A DNA stretch of 15,394 nucleotides from Balneolia bacterium (GCA_003566395.1 PXDL01000506.1:1-15394); one strand, 5' to 3'. Positions 1 to 7,033 are shown, counted from the stretch's first letter. Notes: generated by a model not told the origin, from the letters alone. A program made the numbers and translations.

Positions 1-167
1 GTATTTGTGAACTTCCCGACGGCGTTGAGATGGTTATGCCGGGCGACAATGTAGCCCTGACCGTAGAGCTGATTCAGCCGATTGCGATGGAGGATGGTCT
101 CCGTTTTGCGATCCGCGAGGGTGGCCGCACGGTAGGTGCCGGTGTTGTTTCTCAAATCTTGGACTAA
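1..167 (+). CDS. tuf: Elongation factor Tu, C-terminal end (partial)
   Basis: This is the last 54 codons of EF-Tu, cut by the left edge; the reading frame begins at base 3 and stops with TAA at 165-167. EF-Tu is the cytosolic GTPase that carries aminoacyl-tRNA to the ribosomal A site. Visible here is the end of beta-barrel domain III, with the characteristic stretches MVMPGDN, AMEDGLRFAIREGGRTVGAG and the terminal VVSQILD. The G domain lies outside the window. It sits 16 bp before rpsJ in the same direction, the usual str-to-S10 junction in many bacteria, so read-through transcription into the S10 operon is likely. The family call is secure; whether the genome has a second tuf copy cannot be seen. 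Confidence 0.97.
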   Translation, partial: ICELPDGVEMVMPGDNVALTVELIQPIAMEDGLRFAIREGGRTVGAGVVSQILD

Positions 168-183
168 GCTGAGGATATTTTAA

Positions 184-495
184 GTGGCAACCCAACAGAA
201 AATCAGAATCAAACTCAAGTCTTACGATCACAACCTGATCGATAAGTCTGCAGAGAAGATTATCAAAACTGTTAAATCAACCGGAGCAGTGGTGTCGGGA
301 CCGATACCACTGCCAACCGATAAAACCATTTATACAGTCAACAGATCTGTATTTGTGGATAAAAAATCACGTGAACAGTTTGAGTCCAGATCACACAAAA
401 GACTGATCGATATCCTGTCAACAGGATCCCAGACCGTTGATGCGCTCATGAAGCTTGAGCTGCCCTCAGGTGTGGACGTGGAAATCAAAGTTTGA
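184..495 (+). CDS. rpsJ: 30S ribosomal protein S10 (uS10)
   Basis: S10 is a small-subunit head protein that also acts as NusE, the partner of NusB in antitermination. The 103-residue product has the family length. The N-terminal KIRIKLKSYDH strand, the GPIPLPT loop (residues 39-45) and the SREQFESRSHKRLIDI segment (62-77) are diagnostic. The start is GTG at 184; this places the conserved KIRIKLKSYDH in the normal position, and a GAGG at 171-174 is spaced 9 nt before it. It opens the S10 operon only 16 bp after tuf. The whole gap is too short for a promoter plus a structured leader, so expression probably depends on transcription from further upstream. Confidence 0.98.
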   Translation: MATQQKIRIKLKSYDHNLIDKSAEKIIKTVKSTGAVVSGPIPLPTDKTIYTVNRSVFVDKKSREQFESRSHKRLIDILSTGSQTVDALMKLELPSGVDVEIKV

Positions 496-517
496 TTAAC
501 TCATATTACTCGTTACA

Positions 518-1144
518 ATGAGCGGATTATTAGGAATTAAAGTAGGAATGACCAGTGTATTCGACGAGGCCGGAAACCATATCCCGGTTACTGTAGTCGA
601 AGCCGGGCCGTGCGTAATTACGCAGATCTTTTCGGAAGAAAAGGACGGCTACAAGGCTGTGCAACTGGCTATGGGCGAGAAGAAACCCAAGAATGTATCA
701 AAAGCCCTTCAGGGTCATTTTGAAAAAGCCGGTACAACGCCCAAGCGCTACACTCGTGAATTCAGAGATTTCGTACCCGAAGGTCTTGACCTGGGTGATG
801 AACTCACGATTGAAGATGTCTTTAAAGAAGGCGAACTCGTAAATGTTTCCGGAACCAGCAAAGGTAAGGGATTCATGGGCGTAGTTAAGCGCCACGGCTT
901 CCATGGTGTAGGCGGCAGAACACACGGGCAGCATAACCGTGAGCGCGCACCGGGGTCTATCGGACAGTCCTCAGACCCATCCAGGGTATTTAAAGGAATG
1001 AAAATGGGCGGCCGCACAGGAAATGAACGGGTTACTGTTAAGGATTTGCAGATTGTGAAAATCCTGGCAGACTCCAACCTGTTGCTGCTCAAAGGAGCTG
1101 TGCCGGGCCCTAAAGGCAGGCTCGTTGAAATTCGTAATGCTTGA
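518..1144 (+). CDS. rplC: 50S ribosomal protein L3 (uL3)
   Basis: L3 is an early-binding large-subunit protein whose central extension reaches the peptidyl transferase centre. The 208-residue product shows the N-terminal GLLGIKVGMTSVF, the GKGFMGVVKRHGF segment (116-128) and the GSIGQSSDP loop. Gln150 aligns with the glutamine that PrmB methylates in E. coli L3; whether it is modified here is unknown. The C-terminal NERVTVKDL and LLLLKGAVPG strands complete the barrel. It lies 22 bp after rpsJ. No Shine-Dalgarno motif is obvious before the ATG, as is common in Bacteroidota-like genomes. Long minus-strand open frames over this gene are shadows. Confidence 0.98.
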   Translation: MSGLLGIKVGMTSVFDEAGNHIPVTVVEAGPCVITQIFSEEKDGYKAVQLAMGEKKPKNVSKALQGHFEKAGTTPKRYTREFRDFVPEGLDLGDELTIEDVFKEGELVNVSGTSKGKGFMGVVKRHGFHGVGGRTHGQHNRERAPGSIGQSSDPSRVFKGMKMGGRTGNERVTVKDLQIVKILADSNLLLLKGAVPGPKGRLVEIRNA

Positions 1145-1163
1145 TCTATAAAAGGCACAGAAG

Positions 1164-1814
1164 ATGAAACTAAATATTTTCAAAACTGACGGAACCGATT
1201 CCGGTAACCAGATAGAACTCGACGAGACCGTGTTCGCCATTGAACCGCGTGACGGCCTCGTGTATGAAGACGTTCGTGCGTATCTGGCTCATAAGCGTCA
1301 GGGTACGGCAAAAACCAAAGGCCGTTCGGAAGTACGCGGCGGTGGCAGAAAAGCATACCGCCAGAAAGGAACCGGAAACGCCCGCAGGGGAACAATCCGC
1401 TCACCGTTGCTGAAAGGTGGTGGTGTTGTATTCGGACCGCGCCCGCGCAAGTACACCATTCGTCTGAGCAAAAAGATGAAGGAACTCGCGCGTAAATCGG
1501 CCCTTACTTACAAAGCGCGTGAAGAAGCCATTCGCGTAATTGATGAACTTGTGTTCGATGAGCCCAAAACCTCTGTCTTTGCCGGAATGCTTGATGCTCT
1601 TAAGCTGAACGGGAAGAAAGTTCTGGTACTTACCGAATCGACTAATATGAACGCTTACAAATCGGGCCGTAATATTCCCGGTGTAACGGTGATGGAAGCC
1701 AACAAACCGGCTACCTATGAAATCATGCATGCCGATGTGATTCTTTTCACAGAAGCCGGCATTGACGTACTCACCCGTACGCTTAATAAAAATGTTGAGG
1801 AGGCCGCGGCATGA
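1164..1814 (+). CDS. rplD: 50S ribosomal protein L4 (uL4)
   Basis: L4 binds domain I of 23S rRNA early in assembly and extends a loop that lines the exit tunnel. The 216-residue product contains that loop at residues 45-95, with RQGTAKTKGRSEVRGGGRK, RQKGTGNARRGTIRSP and GGGVVFGPRPR. Lys63 is in the region where E. coli L4 changes alter macrolide response. The C-terminal half is the Rossmann-like globular domain. In E. coli, L4 represses its own operon by binding the S10 leader; here tuf directly abuts rpsJ and leaves no space for such a leader. The stop codon overlaps the rplW start (ATGA), suggesting translational coupling. Confidence 0.98.
   Translation: MKLNIFKTDGTDSGNQIELDETVFAIEPRDGLVYEDVRAYLAHKRQGTAKTKGRSEVRGGGRKAYRQKGTGNARRGTIRSPLLKGGGVVFGPRPRKYTIRLSKKMKELARKSALTYKAREEAIRVIDELVFDEPKTSVFAGMLDALKLNGKKVLVLTESTNMNAYKSGRNIPGVTVMEANKPATYEIMHADVILFTEAGIDVLTRTLNKNVEEAAA
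1797..1803 (+). promoter_or_regulatory. Shine-Dalgarno site for rplW
   Basis: GAGGAGG lies inside the last codons of rplD, 7 nt before the rplW ATG at 1811. It is one of the best anti-SD matches in the window. Together with the ATGA overlap it fixes the rplW start and points to coupled translation of L4 and L23. Confidence 0.75.
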
Positions 1815-2107
1815 GTAAAGTTCTTATAAAACCACTGATCACCGAAAAGCTTACCCGTATTCAGGAAACCTACAATCAGTACTGTTTTCTTGTGGTTCGC
1901 GATGCAAGCAAACCTGAGATCAAAGCTGAAGTAGAAAGGCTGTATCCGGAGGTAAAAGTAGTGAAAGTCAGAACGTTGATTACCGCATCCAAGCCCAAAG
2001 GGCGGTTTACCAAAAGCGGATATATCAGCGGACGTTCAGCAAAAGTGAAAAAGGCTTTCATCAGTTTGAAAGAAGGTCAGGAGATCGACTTTTTCAGCGA
2101 AATTTAA
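1811..2107 (+). CDS. rplW: 50S ribosomal protein L23 (uL23)
   Basis: L23 sits at the polypeptide exit and is the docking point for trigger factor and SRP in bacteria. The 98-residue product is of family length. It starts with LIKPLITEKLTRIQE, followed by YCFLVVRDASKPEIKAEVE and the basic loop ASKPKGRFTKSGYISGR (residues 59-75), then the strand KKAFISLKEGQEIDFF. It overlaps rplD by 4 bp and is preceded by a strong GAGGAGG, so it is probably translated in a coupled way with L4. The rplB start follows 13 bp later. Nothing unusual is seen in the sequence. Confidence 0.97.
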   Translation: MSKVLIKPLITEKLTRIQETYNQYCFLVVRDASKPEIKAEVERLYPEVKVVKVRTLITASKPKGRFTKSGYISGRSAKVKKAFISLKEGQEIDFFSEI

Positions 2108-2120
2108 TCAGCATTGACAC

Positions 2121-2948
2121 ATGCCTACTAAAAAACTTAAACCAATAACACCCGGCACCCGCCATCGTATCGCACCGGATTTCAGCGATGTGACGACCAA
2201 TAAGCCTGAGCGTTCTCTTCTCACGAAGTTGCACAGCAAAGCGGGCCGGAATATTCACGGGCGAATTACCACGCGCCATAAAGGCGGTGGACATAAGCGC
2301 CGTTACCGGCTGGTAGATTTCAAGCGCAATAAGTTTGATATACCTGCTACTGTGAAAACCATAGAATACGATCCGAATCGCACCGCGCGTATTGCCTTAT
2401 TGGCGTATGCAGACGGCGAGAAGCGCTACATCATTGCACCGGACAAGCTGAAAGTCGGCGACAAGGTTGTTAGCGGTGAAAGAGCTGCTCCTGACCGTGG
2501 AAACGCGCTTCCTCTTATGAATATGCCGTTGGGTACGATTGTTCACAATGTTGAACTTGTTCCCGGAAACGGTGGACAGATGGTGCGCAGCGCCGGAGCC
2601 AGTGCACAGCTCGTAGCTAAAGGTGAGCGGTATGTTACGCTTAAACTGCCATCCGGTGAAGTGCGAATGGTGCTCGGCAGATGTATTGGAACCGTAGGAA
2701 CGGTAAGTAATCCGGACCACATGAACGTGACACTCGGAAAAGCAGGCCGTAGCCGTTGGCTGGGTATTCGCCCCACAACACGTGGCGTTGCCATGAACCC
2801 TGTTGATCACCCGATGGGTGGTGGTGAAGGTAAAGCTTCCGGCGGACATCCACGTTCGCCATGGGGGCAGAGTGCCAAAGGCAAGAAGACCCGTAACAGA
2901 CGCAAACTGTCTTCCAAGTTTATAGTTCGGAGACGAAATAAAAAGTAA
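2121..2948 (+). CDS. rplB: 50S ribosomal protein L2 (uL2)
   Basis: L2 is one of the largest primary rRNA-binding proteins, needed for subunit joining and close to the peptidyl transferase centre. The 275-residue product has the N-terminal OB-like domain with RITTRHKGGGHKRRYR (residues 48-63), a central SH3-like part, and the C-terminal signature MNPVDHPMGGGEG (225-237). The functionally important DH pair is kept at Asp229-His230. Met232 replaces the second His found in E. coli; I recall this Met as usual in Bacteroidota-type L2, so it is a lineage mark rather than a defect. The basic tail ends in KFIVRRRNKK. It is 6 bp before rpsS. Confidence 0.98.
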   Translation: MPTKKLKPITPGTRHRIAPDFSDVTTNKPERSLLTKLHSKAGRNIHGRITTRHKGGGHKRRYRLVDFKRNKFDIPATVKTIEYDPNRTARIALLAYADGEKRYIIAPDKLKVGDKVVSGERAAPDRGNALPLMNMPLGTIVHNVELVPGNGGQMVRSAGASAQLVAKGERYVTLKLPSGEVRMVLGRCIGTVGTVSNPDHMNVTLGKAGRSRWLGIRPTTRGVAMNPVDHPMGGGEGKASGGHPRSPWGQSAKGKKTRNRRKLSSKFIVRRRNKK

Positions 2949-2954
2949 CAGGAT

Positions 2955-3230
2955 ATGCCAAGATCATTAAAAAAAGGACCTTTCGTCCACTACAAACTTC
3001 AAAAAAAGGTAGATCAGGCCCAGGAGACCAAATCCAAAAAGGTCATCAAAACCTGGTCGCGTTCATCGCTGGTTACTCCTGATTTTGTGGGCCTTACATT
3101 TGCTGTTCATAACGGAAAGCAGTTCATACCGGTATTTATTACCGAGAACATGGTAGGTCACAAACTGGGTGAATTCGCGCCAACCAGAACATTTAAAGGA
3201 CACCCTGTAAAGAAAGGGGAAAAACGATAA
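2955..3230 (+). CDS. rpsS: 30S ribosomal protein S19 (uS19)
   Basis: S19 is a head protein of the small subunit that forms a complex with S13 and contacts the A-site finger and tRNA. The 91-residue product shows the family opening PRSLKKGPFV, the WSRSSLVTPDFVGLTFAVHNG core (residues 34-54) and the GHKLGEFAPTRTFKGH segment. The length is normal. It follows rplB by only 6 bp, with an AGGA almost touching the ATG, and ends 4 bp before rplV. This tight spacing suggests translational coupling through rplB-rpsS-rplV-rpsC. Confidence 0.98.
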   Translation: MPRSLKKGPFVHYKLQKKVDQAQETKSKKVIKTWSRSSLVTPDFVGLTFAVHNGKQFIPVFITENMVGHKLGEFAPTRTFKGHPVKKGEKR

Positions 3231-3234
3231 ATCG

Positions 3235-3618
3235 ATGGAAGTTACCAACGAATATAAAGCCAAAGCCGTACAGCGCTATCTAAGAAGGGCTCCCAGAAAA
3301 CTTCGCCTGGTAGCTGATCTTGTGCGCGGAATGCAGGTAGATAAAGCCACTGAACTGCTCAAGCATATTAGCAAAGCAGGAGCTGCTGAAGTATCCAAAG
3401 TGATTCGCTCGGCCCATGCCAATCTGCAGAACAAATTCGAGGATGAAGCTATTGATGCATCCTCGGTTTACGTAAAAACAATTATGGTAGATGAAGGCCC
3501 TACGCTCAAGCGTATTCAGCCGGCTCCTCAGGGACGTGCTCATCCTATTCGCAAAAGAATGAGCCACATTACTGTAATTGTTGAAAAGAAAGACGAATTA
3601 GAAACCGACGAGGAGTAA
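3235..3618 (+). CDS. rplV: 50S ribosomal protein L22 (uL22)
   Basis: L22 contacts all 23S rRNA domains and its beta-hairpin lines the nascent-chain tunnel. The 127-residue product shows RYLRRAPRKLRLVADLVRG (residues 14-32), the VIRSAHANLQNK helix, and the tunnel hairpin PTLKRIQPAPQGRAHPIRKR (89-108) followed by SHITVIVE. The last ten residues (118-127) form a short acidic tail, KKDELETDEE, beyond the usual end of the family core. The gap to rpsC is 3 bp, and the codons for this tail carry the GAGGAG that serves as the rpsC ribosome binding site. Confidence 0.98.
   Translation: MEVTNEYKAKAVQRYLRRAPRKLRLVADLVRGMQVDKATELLKHISKAGAAEVSKVIRSAHANLQNKFEDEAIDASSVYVKTIMVDEGPTLKRIQPAPQGRAHPIRKRMSHITVIVEKKDELETDEE
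3610..3615 (+). promoter_or_regulatory. Shine-Dalgarno site supporting the TTG start of rpsC
   Basis: GAGGAG lies in the last codons of rplV, 6 nt before the TTG at 3622. The good spacing, plus the fact that TTG puts the conserved GQKTHPIGLRLG directly after the initiator, decides the rpsC start. Confidence 0.75.
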
Positions 3619-3621
3619 GCT

Positions 3622-4404
3622 TTGGGACAAAAAACACATCCTATAGGTCTGAGGCTTGGTATTATCCGCGGCTGGGATTCCAACTGGTATTCAGAGACTG
3701 CCACCGCTGATAATGTTAAAGAAGATTTCACGCTTCGCAATTACCTGAGAAAAAGATTGGGCAATGCCGGTCTTTCCCGCATCATTATCGAGCGTACTCC
3801 CAAAAGAGTGCTGCTCACCCTGCTGACCAGTCGTCCGGGTGTTATTATCGGCCGCGGCGGTGAAGAAGTAGAAAAGATCCGTCAGGAGCTGAAAAAGTTT
3901 ACCAACAAGGAAGTTCAGATTAACATCAGCGAGATCAAACGACCTGAAGTTGATGCCAGCCTTGTTGCTCAGAATATCGGCCAACAGCTTGAAGCGCGTA
4001 TTTCTTTCCGGAGGGCTATGAAGACCGCAATTGCCTCAGCGATGCGGATGGGCGCCAAAGGAATTAAAGTGAAATGCAGCGGACGACTCGGCGGTGCAGA
4101 AATGGCACGTACCGAGCAGTATAAGGAAGGCCGTGTACCGCTCCATACATTACGTGCTGAAATTGATTACCACAACCATACAGCCCAGACGATTTACGGT
4201 ACCATTGGTATTACTGTATGGATTTTCAAAGGTGAAATAATCGGTGATGTTGATCTTTCTCCTGCCGCTGTTACAGCCAAGCAGGATAAAGGTGCCCCGG
4301 CCGGTAAGCGTAAGGGTGGACGCCGCGGAGGCGGTGACCGCAGGAAGCGCGGCGGCGGTGGTGGTGGCGGTTCCAGAGGCGGCCGCCGCAACAGCAGACA
4401 GTAA
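3622..4404 (+). CDS. rpsC: 30S ribosomal protein S3 (uS3) with Gly/Arg-rich C-terminal tail
   Basis: S3 is a head protein at the mRNA entry tunnel, with helicase-associated roles alongside S4 and S5. The 260-residue product begins with GQKTHPIGLRLGIIRGWDS, has a type II KH domain with the GRGG loop at residues 77-80, and the C-terminal S3 domain (SGRLGGAEMARTE at 153-165, then GTIGITVWIFKGEI). From about residue 212 it carries an extra low-complexity tail rich in Lys, Arg and Gly, including a run of seven glycines (244-250) and SRGGRR, resembling RGG-type RNA-binding tails. E. coli S3 is 233 residues, so the tail adds about 25-30. The start codon is TTG. It is followed by 30 bp before rplP. 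Confidence 0.97.
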   Translation: MGQKTHPIGLRLGIIRGWDSNWYSETATADNVKEDFTLRNYLRKRLGNAGLSRIIIERTPKRVLLTLLTSRPGVIIGRGGEEVEKIRQELKKFTNKEVQINISEIKRPEVDASLVAQNIGQQLEARISFRRAMKTAIASAMRMGAKGIKVKCSGRLGGAEMARTEQYKEGRVPLHTLRAEIDYHNHTAQTIYGTIGITVWIFKGEIIGDVDLSPAAVTAKQDKGAPAGKRKGGRRGGGDRRKRGGGGGGGSRGGRRNSRQ

Positions 4405-4434
4405 CCGTTTTAATTCCATAATCAGAGTTAAGTC

Positions 4435-4857
4435 ATGTTAGAACCAAAACGAGTTAAAAGAAGACGAGTTCATAAAGGCCGGATTAAAGGGAACACGACC
4501 CGCGGCCATAAACTTGCATTCGGTGATTTCGGTATCAAAGCACTGGAGCCAAAGTATATAACCGCTCGTCAGATTGAAGCCTGTCGTGTAGCGATCTCCC
4601 GCAAAATGTCGCGTGAAGGTCAGATCTGGATTCGGATATTCCCGGATAAACCGGTTACCAGTAAACCGGCGGAAACGAGGATGGGTAAAGGTAAAGGTGC
4701 TCTCGATCACTTTGTGGCTGTTGTACACCCCGGCAGAATTCTTTTTGAAGTTACCGGTGTGAACAAAAAAGTTGCCCACGAAGCACTCAGGCTTGCTCAG
4801 TTCAAGCTGCCGATCAAAACCAGGATCGTCTCCAGAAGAAATTACCAGGGTAGCTAA
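4435..4857 (+). CDS. rplP: 50S ribosomal protein L16 (uL16)
   Basis: L16 is a late-assembly protein that helps position the A-site tRNA and completes the peptidyl transferase region. The 140-residue product shows KRRRVHKGRIKGN, the GDFGIKALEPKYITARQIEACR stretch in two overlapping parts (30-44 and 41-51), and the conserved ETRMGKGKG loop (residues 80-88). Arg82 corresponds to the Arg that is hydroxylated in E. coli L16. The C-terminal AQFKLPIKTRIVSRR is typical. The ATG at 4435 gives the usual short N-terminus. No Shine-Dalgarno site is seen in the 30 bp gap after rpsC. Confidence 0.98.
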   Translation: MLEPKRVKRRRVHKGRIKGNTTRGHKLAFGDFGIKALEPKYITARQIEACRVAISRKMSREGQIWIRIFPDKPVTSKPAETRMGKGKGALDHFVAVVHPGRILFEVTGVNKKVAHEALRLAQFKLPIKTRIVSRRNYQGS

Positions 4858-4879
4858 TCAAGTCTAAGGAAATAAGCCC

Positions 4880-5077
4880 ATGAAACCACATGAATTGCGT
4901 GACATGTCTCTGGAAGAGCTGAACATTCGGGTTAAAGAAAACACCGAGTCTCTACAGAAAATGCGTTTTAACCGTGCTGTTGCAGGTCAGGTTGAAAATC
5001 CGGCCCGTTTTAAAATGCTGAGAAGAGAACTTGCGCGGCTCCAGACCATTCTTGCAGAGAAACAACGCTCTGCATAA
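4880..5077 (+). CDS. rpmC: 50S ribosomal protein L29 (uL29)
   Basis: L29 is a small helical-hairpin protein next to L23 at the tunnel exit. The 65-residue product fits the family in length and in pattern: an opening helix with ELRDMSLEELNIRVKE, then QKMRFNRAVAGQVENPARFK (residues 26-45) and a second helix RRELARLQTILAEKQ. An AAGGA at 4866-4870, 9 nt before the ATG, supports the start. It lies 22 bp after rplP and 27 bp before rpsQ, in the standard S10-operon order. Confidence 0.97.
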   Translation: MKPHELRDMSLEELNIRVKENTESLQKMRFNRAVAGQVENPARFKMLRRELARLQTILAEKQRSA

Positions 5078-5104
5078 GCAGATGCCATTAAGCCAATAAG
5101 GATT

Positions 5105-5371
5105 ATGTCAGACAAAATTGAACGTAAAGAAAGAAAGCAACGGGTAGGACGCGTTGTCAGCAACCGGATGGATAAAAGCATCACCGTGGCTGTAGAACGT
5201 CAGATTAAGCATCCTATCTATGGTAAGTTTATTACCAAAACCAAAAAGTATATGACTCACGATGAGGAGAACCAAGCCAATCCCGGCGACATCGTTCGAA
5301 TCATGGAAACCAGACCGCTTTCGAAAACAAAGCGCTGGAGACTTCTTGAGATCATAGAAAAAGCCAAATAA
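5105..5371 (+). CDS. rpsQ: 30S ribosomal protein S17 (uS17)
   Basis: S17 is a primary 16S rRNA-binding protein with an OB fold, located in the small-subunit body. The 88-residue product carries the N-terminal KQRVGRVVSNRMDKSITVAVE strand region in two halves (12-22 and 20-31), HPIYGKFITKTKKYMTHDE (36-54), NPGDIVRIMETRPLSKTKRW and the final LLEIIEKAK. The length is normal. AAGGA sits only 2 nt before the ATG, closer than optimal. It is the last gene of the S10 block; the 32 bp to rplN contain no terminator-like hairpin, so S10 and spc are probably co-transcribed. Confidence 0.97.
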   Translation: MSDKIERKERKQRVGRVVSNRMDKSITVAVERQIKHPIYGKFITKTKKYMTHDEENQANPGDIVRIMETRPLSKTKRWRLLEIIEKAK

Positions 5372-5403
5372 TTGCACGACTTTTTTACTTAAGGAATTAA
5401 GAA

Positions 5404-5772
5404 ATGGTACAAACACAATCAGTTCTAACAGTGGCAGATAACAGTGGTGCAAAGAAAGTTATGTGCATCAAGGTGCTTGGCGATTCCAAACGGCGCTATG
5501 CCAGTGTTGGAGACCTTATCACCTGTTCGGTTAAAGCTGCACTGCCGGGCGGTAACGTGAAGAAAGGTGATGTGGTTAAAGCTGTGGTCGTACGGACCAA
5601 GAAAGAGTACCGCAGACCAGACGGCAGCTACATCCGGTTCGATGAAAACGCCGCTGTTGTTATTAACAAGGATAATGAGCCGGTAGGCACCCGTATTTTC
5701 GGGCCTGTCGCGCGTGAGCTCAGAGATAGTAACTTCATGCGCATCATCTCATTAGCACCTGAAGTACTCTAA
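5404..5772 (+). CDS. rplN: 50S ribosomal protein L14 (uL14)
   Basis: L14 lies at the subunit interface and forms inter-subunit bridges; it is also the binding site of the silencing factor RsfS. The 122-residue product has exactly the family length. It shows the barrel motifs VADNSGAKKVMCIKVLG (residues 10-26), VGDLITCSVK, GDVVKAVVVRTKKEYRRPDG (55-74), RFDENAAVVIN and GTRIFGPVARELR (95-107). AAGGA at 5391-5395, 8 nt before the ATG, supports the start. It is the first gene of the spc block, but its 32 bp upstream gap shows no clear promoter. Confidence 0.98.
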   Translation: MVQTQSVLTVADNSGAKKVMCIKVLGDSKRRYASVGDLITCSVKAALPGGNVKKGDVVKAVVVRTKKEYRRPDGSYIRFDENAAVVINKDNEPVGTRIFGPVARELRDSNFMRIISLAPEVL

Positions 5773-5791
5773 GTATAATACAGGATTAATT

Positions 5792-6142
5792 ATGCCACGT
5801 AAGCACAACACACAAAAGAAACTCCACGTCAAAAAAGGCGACATGGTGAAAGTTATTTCCGGAGCTTCAAAGGGCACCGGTAAAGTACTTATGGTGTTTC
5901 CGGATAAAGAACGGGTTCTTGTTGAAGGAATCAATATCCGGGTAAAACACCAGAAGCCGAGCCAGGAATACCCTCAGGGTGGACGACTGGAGCAGGAAAT
6001 GCCGGTACACGTATCTAATGTGATGCCACTCGACCCGGTAAGCAACGAGCCGACACGTGTAGGCCGTAAAAAAATAAATGAAGACGGAAAAACTCGCTGG
6101 GTGCGCTACTCTAAGCTCAGCGGCGAAGTTCTCGACAAATAG
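5792..6142 (+). CDS. rplX: 50S ribosomal protein L24 (uL24)
   Basis: L24 starts large-subunit assembly by binding the 5' part of 23S rRNA. The 116-residue product has an N-terminal KOW motif (KKGDMVKVISGASKGTGKVL, residues 14-33), then VLVEGINIRVKHQKPSQEYP and SNVMPLDP, and a C-terminal extension including GRKKINEDGKTRWVRYSK that resembles the family's second domain. The length falls within the usual bacterial range of about 100-115. It follows rplN by 19 bp and precedes rplE by 20 bp. Confidence 0.97.
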   Translation: MPRKHNTQKKLHVKKGDMVKVISGASKGTGKVLMVFPDKERVLVEGINIRVKHQKPSQEYPQGGRLEQEMPVHVSNVMPLDPVSNEPTRVGRKKINEDGKTRWVRYSKLSGEVLDK

Positions 6143-6162
6143 GTTAGGAATAGAACAAGATT

Positions 6163-6720
6163 ATGGCTGAAGCAAGACTTTATACAGTTTACAAAAATCA
6201 GATTGCCCCGGACCTGATCAAGGAATTTGAGCTGGGCAACGCGATGGCCGTTCCGCGCATTGAAAAAATTATTATCAATGTTGGCGTTGGCGATGCCGTT
6301 ACCGATCGCAAAAGACTTGATGACGTAGCGGCGAACATCGCGCTGATTACCGGTCAAAAACCGGTTCTCACCAAAGCCCGCAAGTCTATTTCGAATTTCA
6401 AGCTCAGAGAGCAGATGCCGATCGGCTGCAAGGTTACACTGCGTCGTTCCAAAATGTATGAATTCATTGATCGCTTTATTAACCTTGCGCTGCCACGTAC
6501 CCGTGACTTCCAGGGAGTGAGCGACAAAGGATTCGACGGCAGGGGAAATTATACAATGGGTGTGAAAGAACATTCTATCTTCCCGGAAATCGATACAGAT
6601 AAGATCGATCAGATTCACGGCATGAACATCACCTTTGTGACAACAGCCGAAAACGACGAGCAGGCGTACAAGCTGCTGAAGTCGTTCGGTATGCCTTTCG
6701 TAAAACGCAATAAAAACTGA
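6163..6720 (+). CDS. rplE: 50S ribosomal protein L5 (uL5)
   Basis: L5 binds 5S rRNA and contacts P-site tRNA and S13 at the subunit bridge. The 185-residue product, slightly longer than the 179 of E. coli, contains VPRIEKIIINVGVGDA (residues 30-45), TGQKPVLTKARKSISNFKLR (63-82), GCKVTLRR and DFQGVSDKGFDGRGNYTMGV (115-134), with EHSIFPEIDTDK after it. All are strong family marks. The ATG at 6163 matches the usual N-terminus. A 221-codon minus-strand open frame over this gene is a coding-bias shadow. rpsN follows after 10 bp. Confidence 0.98.
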   Translation: MAEARLYTVYKNQIAPDLIKEFELGNAMAVPRIEKIIINVGVGDAVTDRKRLDDVAANIALITGQKPVLTKARKSISNFKLREQMPIGCKVTLRRSKMYEFIDRFINLALPRTRDFQGVSDKGFDGRGNYTMGVKEHSIFPEIDTDKIDQIHGMNITFVTTAENDEQAYKLLKSFGMPFVKRNKN

Positions 6721-6730
6721 GACAATCATT

Positions 6731-7000
6731 ATGGCAAAAAAAGCCTGGATCGCACGTAACGAAAAGCGCAAAAAAACGGTAGCGAAATACGCCGAGAAGC
6801 GGAAAGAGCTTAAAGAAGCCGGAGACTACGAAGGTCTCCAGAAGCTTCCCCGTAATGCCAGCCCAACCCGGGTTCGTAATCGTTGCAGCATCACCGGACG
6901 CTCCCGCGGTTTTGTGGGAAAATATGGTGTATCGCGCATCAAATTCAGGGAACTCGCGCTCAGCGGCGAACTTCCCGGTGTTAAAAAAGCCAGCTGGTAA
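6731..7000 (+). CDS. rpsN: 30S ribosomal protein S14, long zinc-free type (uS14)
   Basis: S14 is a head protein close to S3 and S10. The 89-residue product is the long form: basic N-terminal helices (KKAWIARNEKRKK, YAEKRKELKEAGDYEGLQKLP), then the C-terminal RNRCSITGRSRGFVGKYGVS (residues 49-68) and the family ending PGVKKASW. Only one cysteine is present (Cys52), so the CXXC-X-CXXC zinc knuckle of the short form is absent; this is the C-minus paralogue. It lies 10 bp after rplE. The 33 bp to rpsH are AT-rich, with a T-run but no hairpin. Confidence 0.97.
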   Translation: MAKKAWIARNEKRKKTVAKYAEKRKELKEAGDYEGLQKLPRNASPTRVRNRCSITGRSRGFVGKYGVSRIKFRELALSGELPGVKKASW

Positions 7001-7033
7001 TTTTTTTAAAATCAATTTATAACAATTACAATC

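Noticed and set aside
2397..2849. A 150-codon minus-strand open frame inside rplB
   Set aside because: Antisense shadow of L2; the product has no family resemblance and no ribosome binding site or promoter of its own.
6106..6771. A 221-codon minus-strand open frame covering rplE, and a 200-codon one covering 6629-7231
   Set aside because: Both lie fully opposite well-conserved L5, S14 and S8 genes, show no recognisable family, and are explained by codon bias that avoids antisense stops.
6985..7033. T-run after a CCAGCTGG palindrome at the end of rpsN, possibly a terminator
   Set aside because: The palindrome has no loop and only 4-bp arms inside the S14 codons, so no stable hairpin forms; the AT-rich gap more likely helps rpsH initiation.
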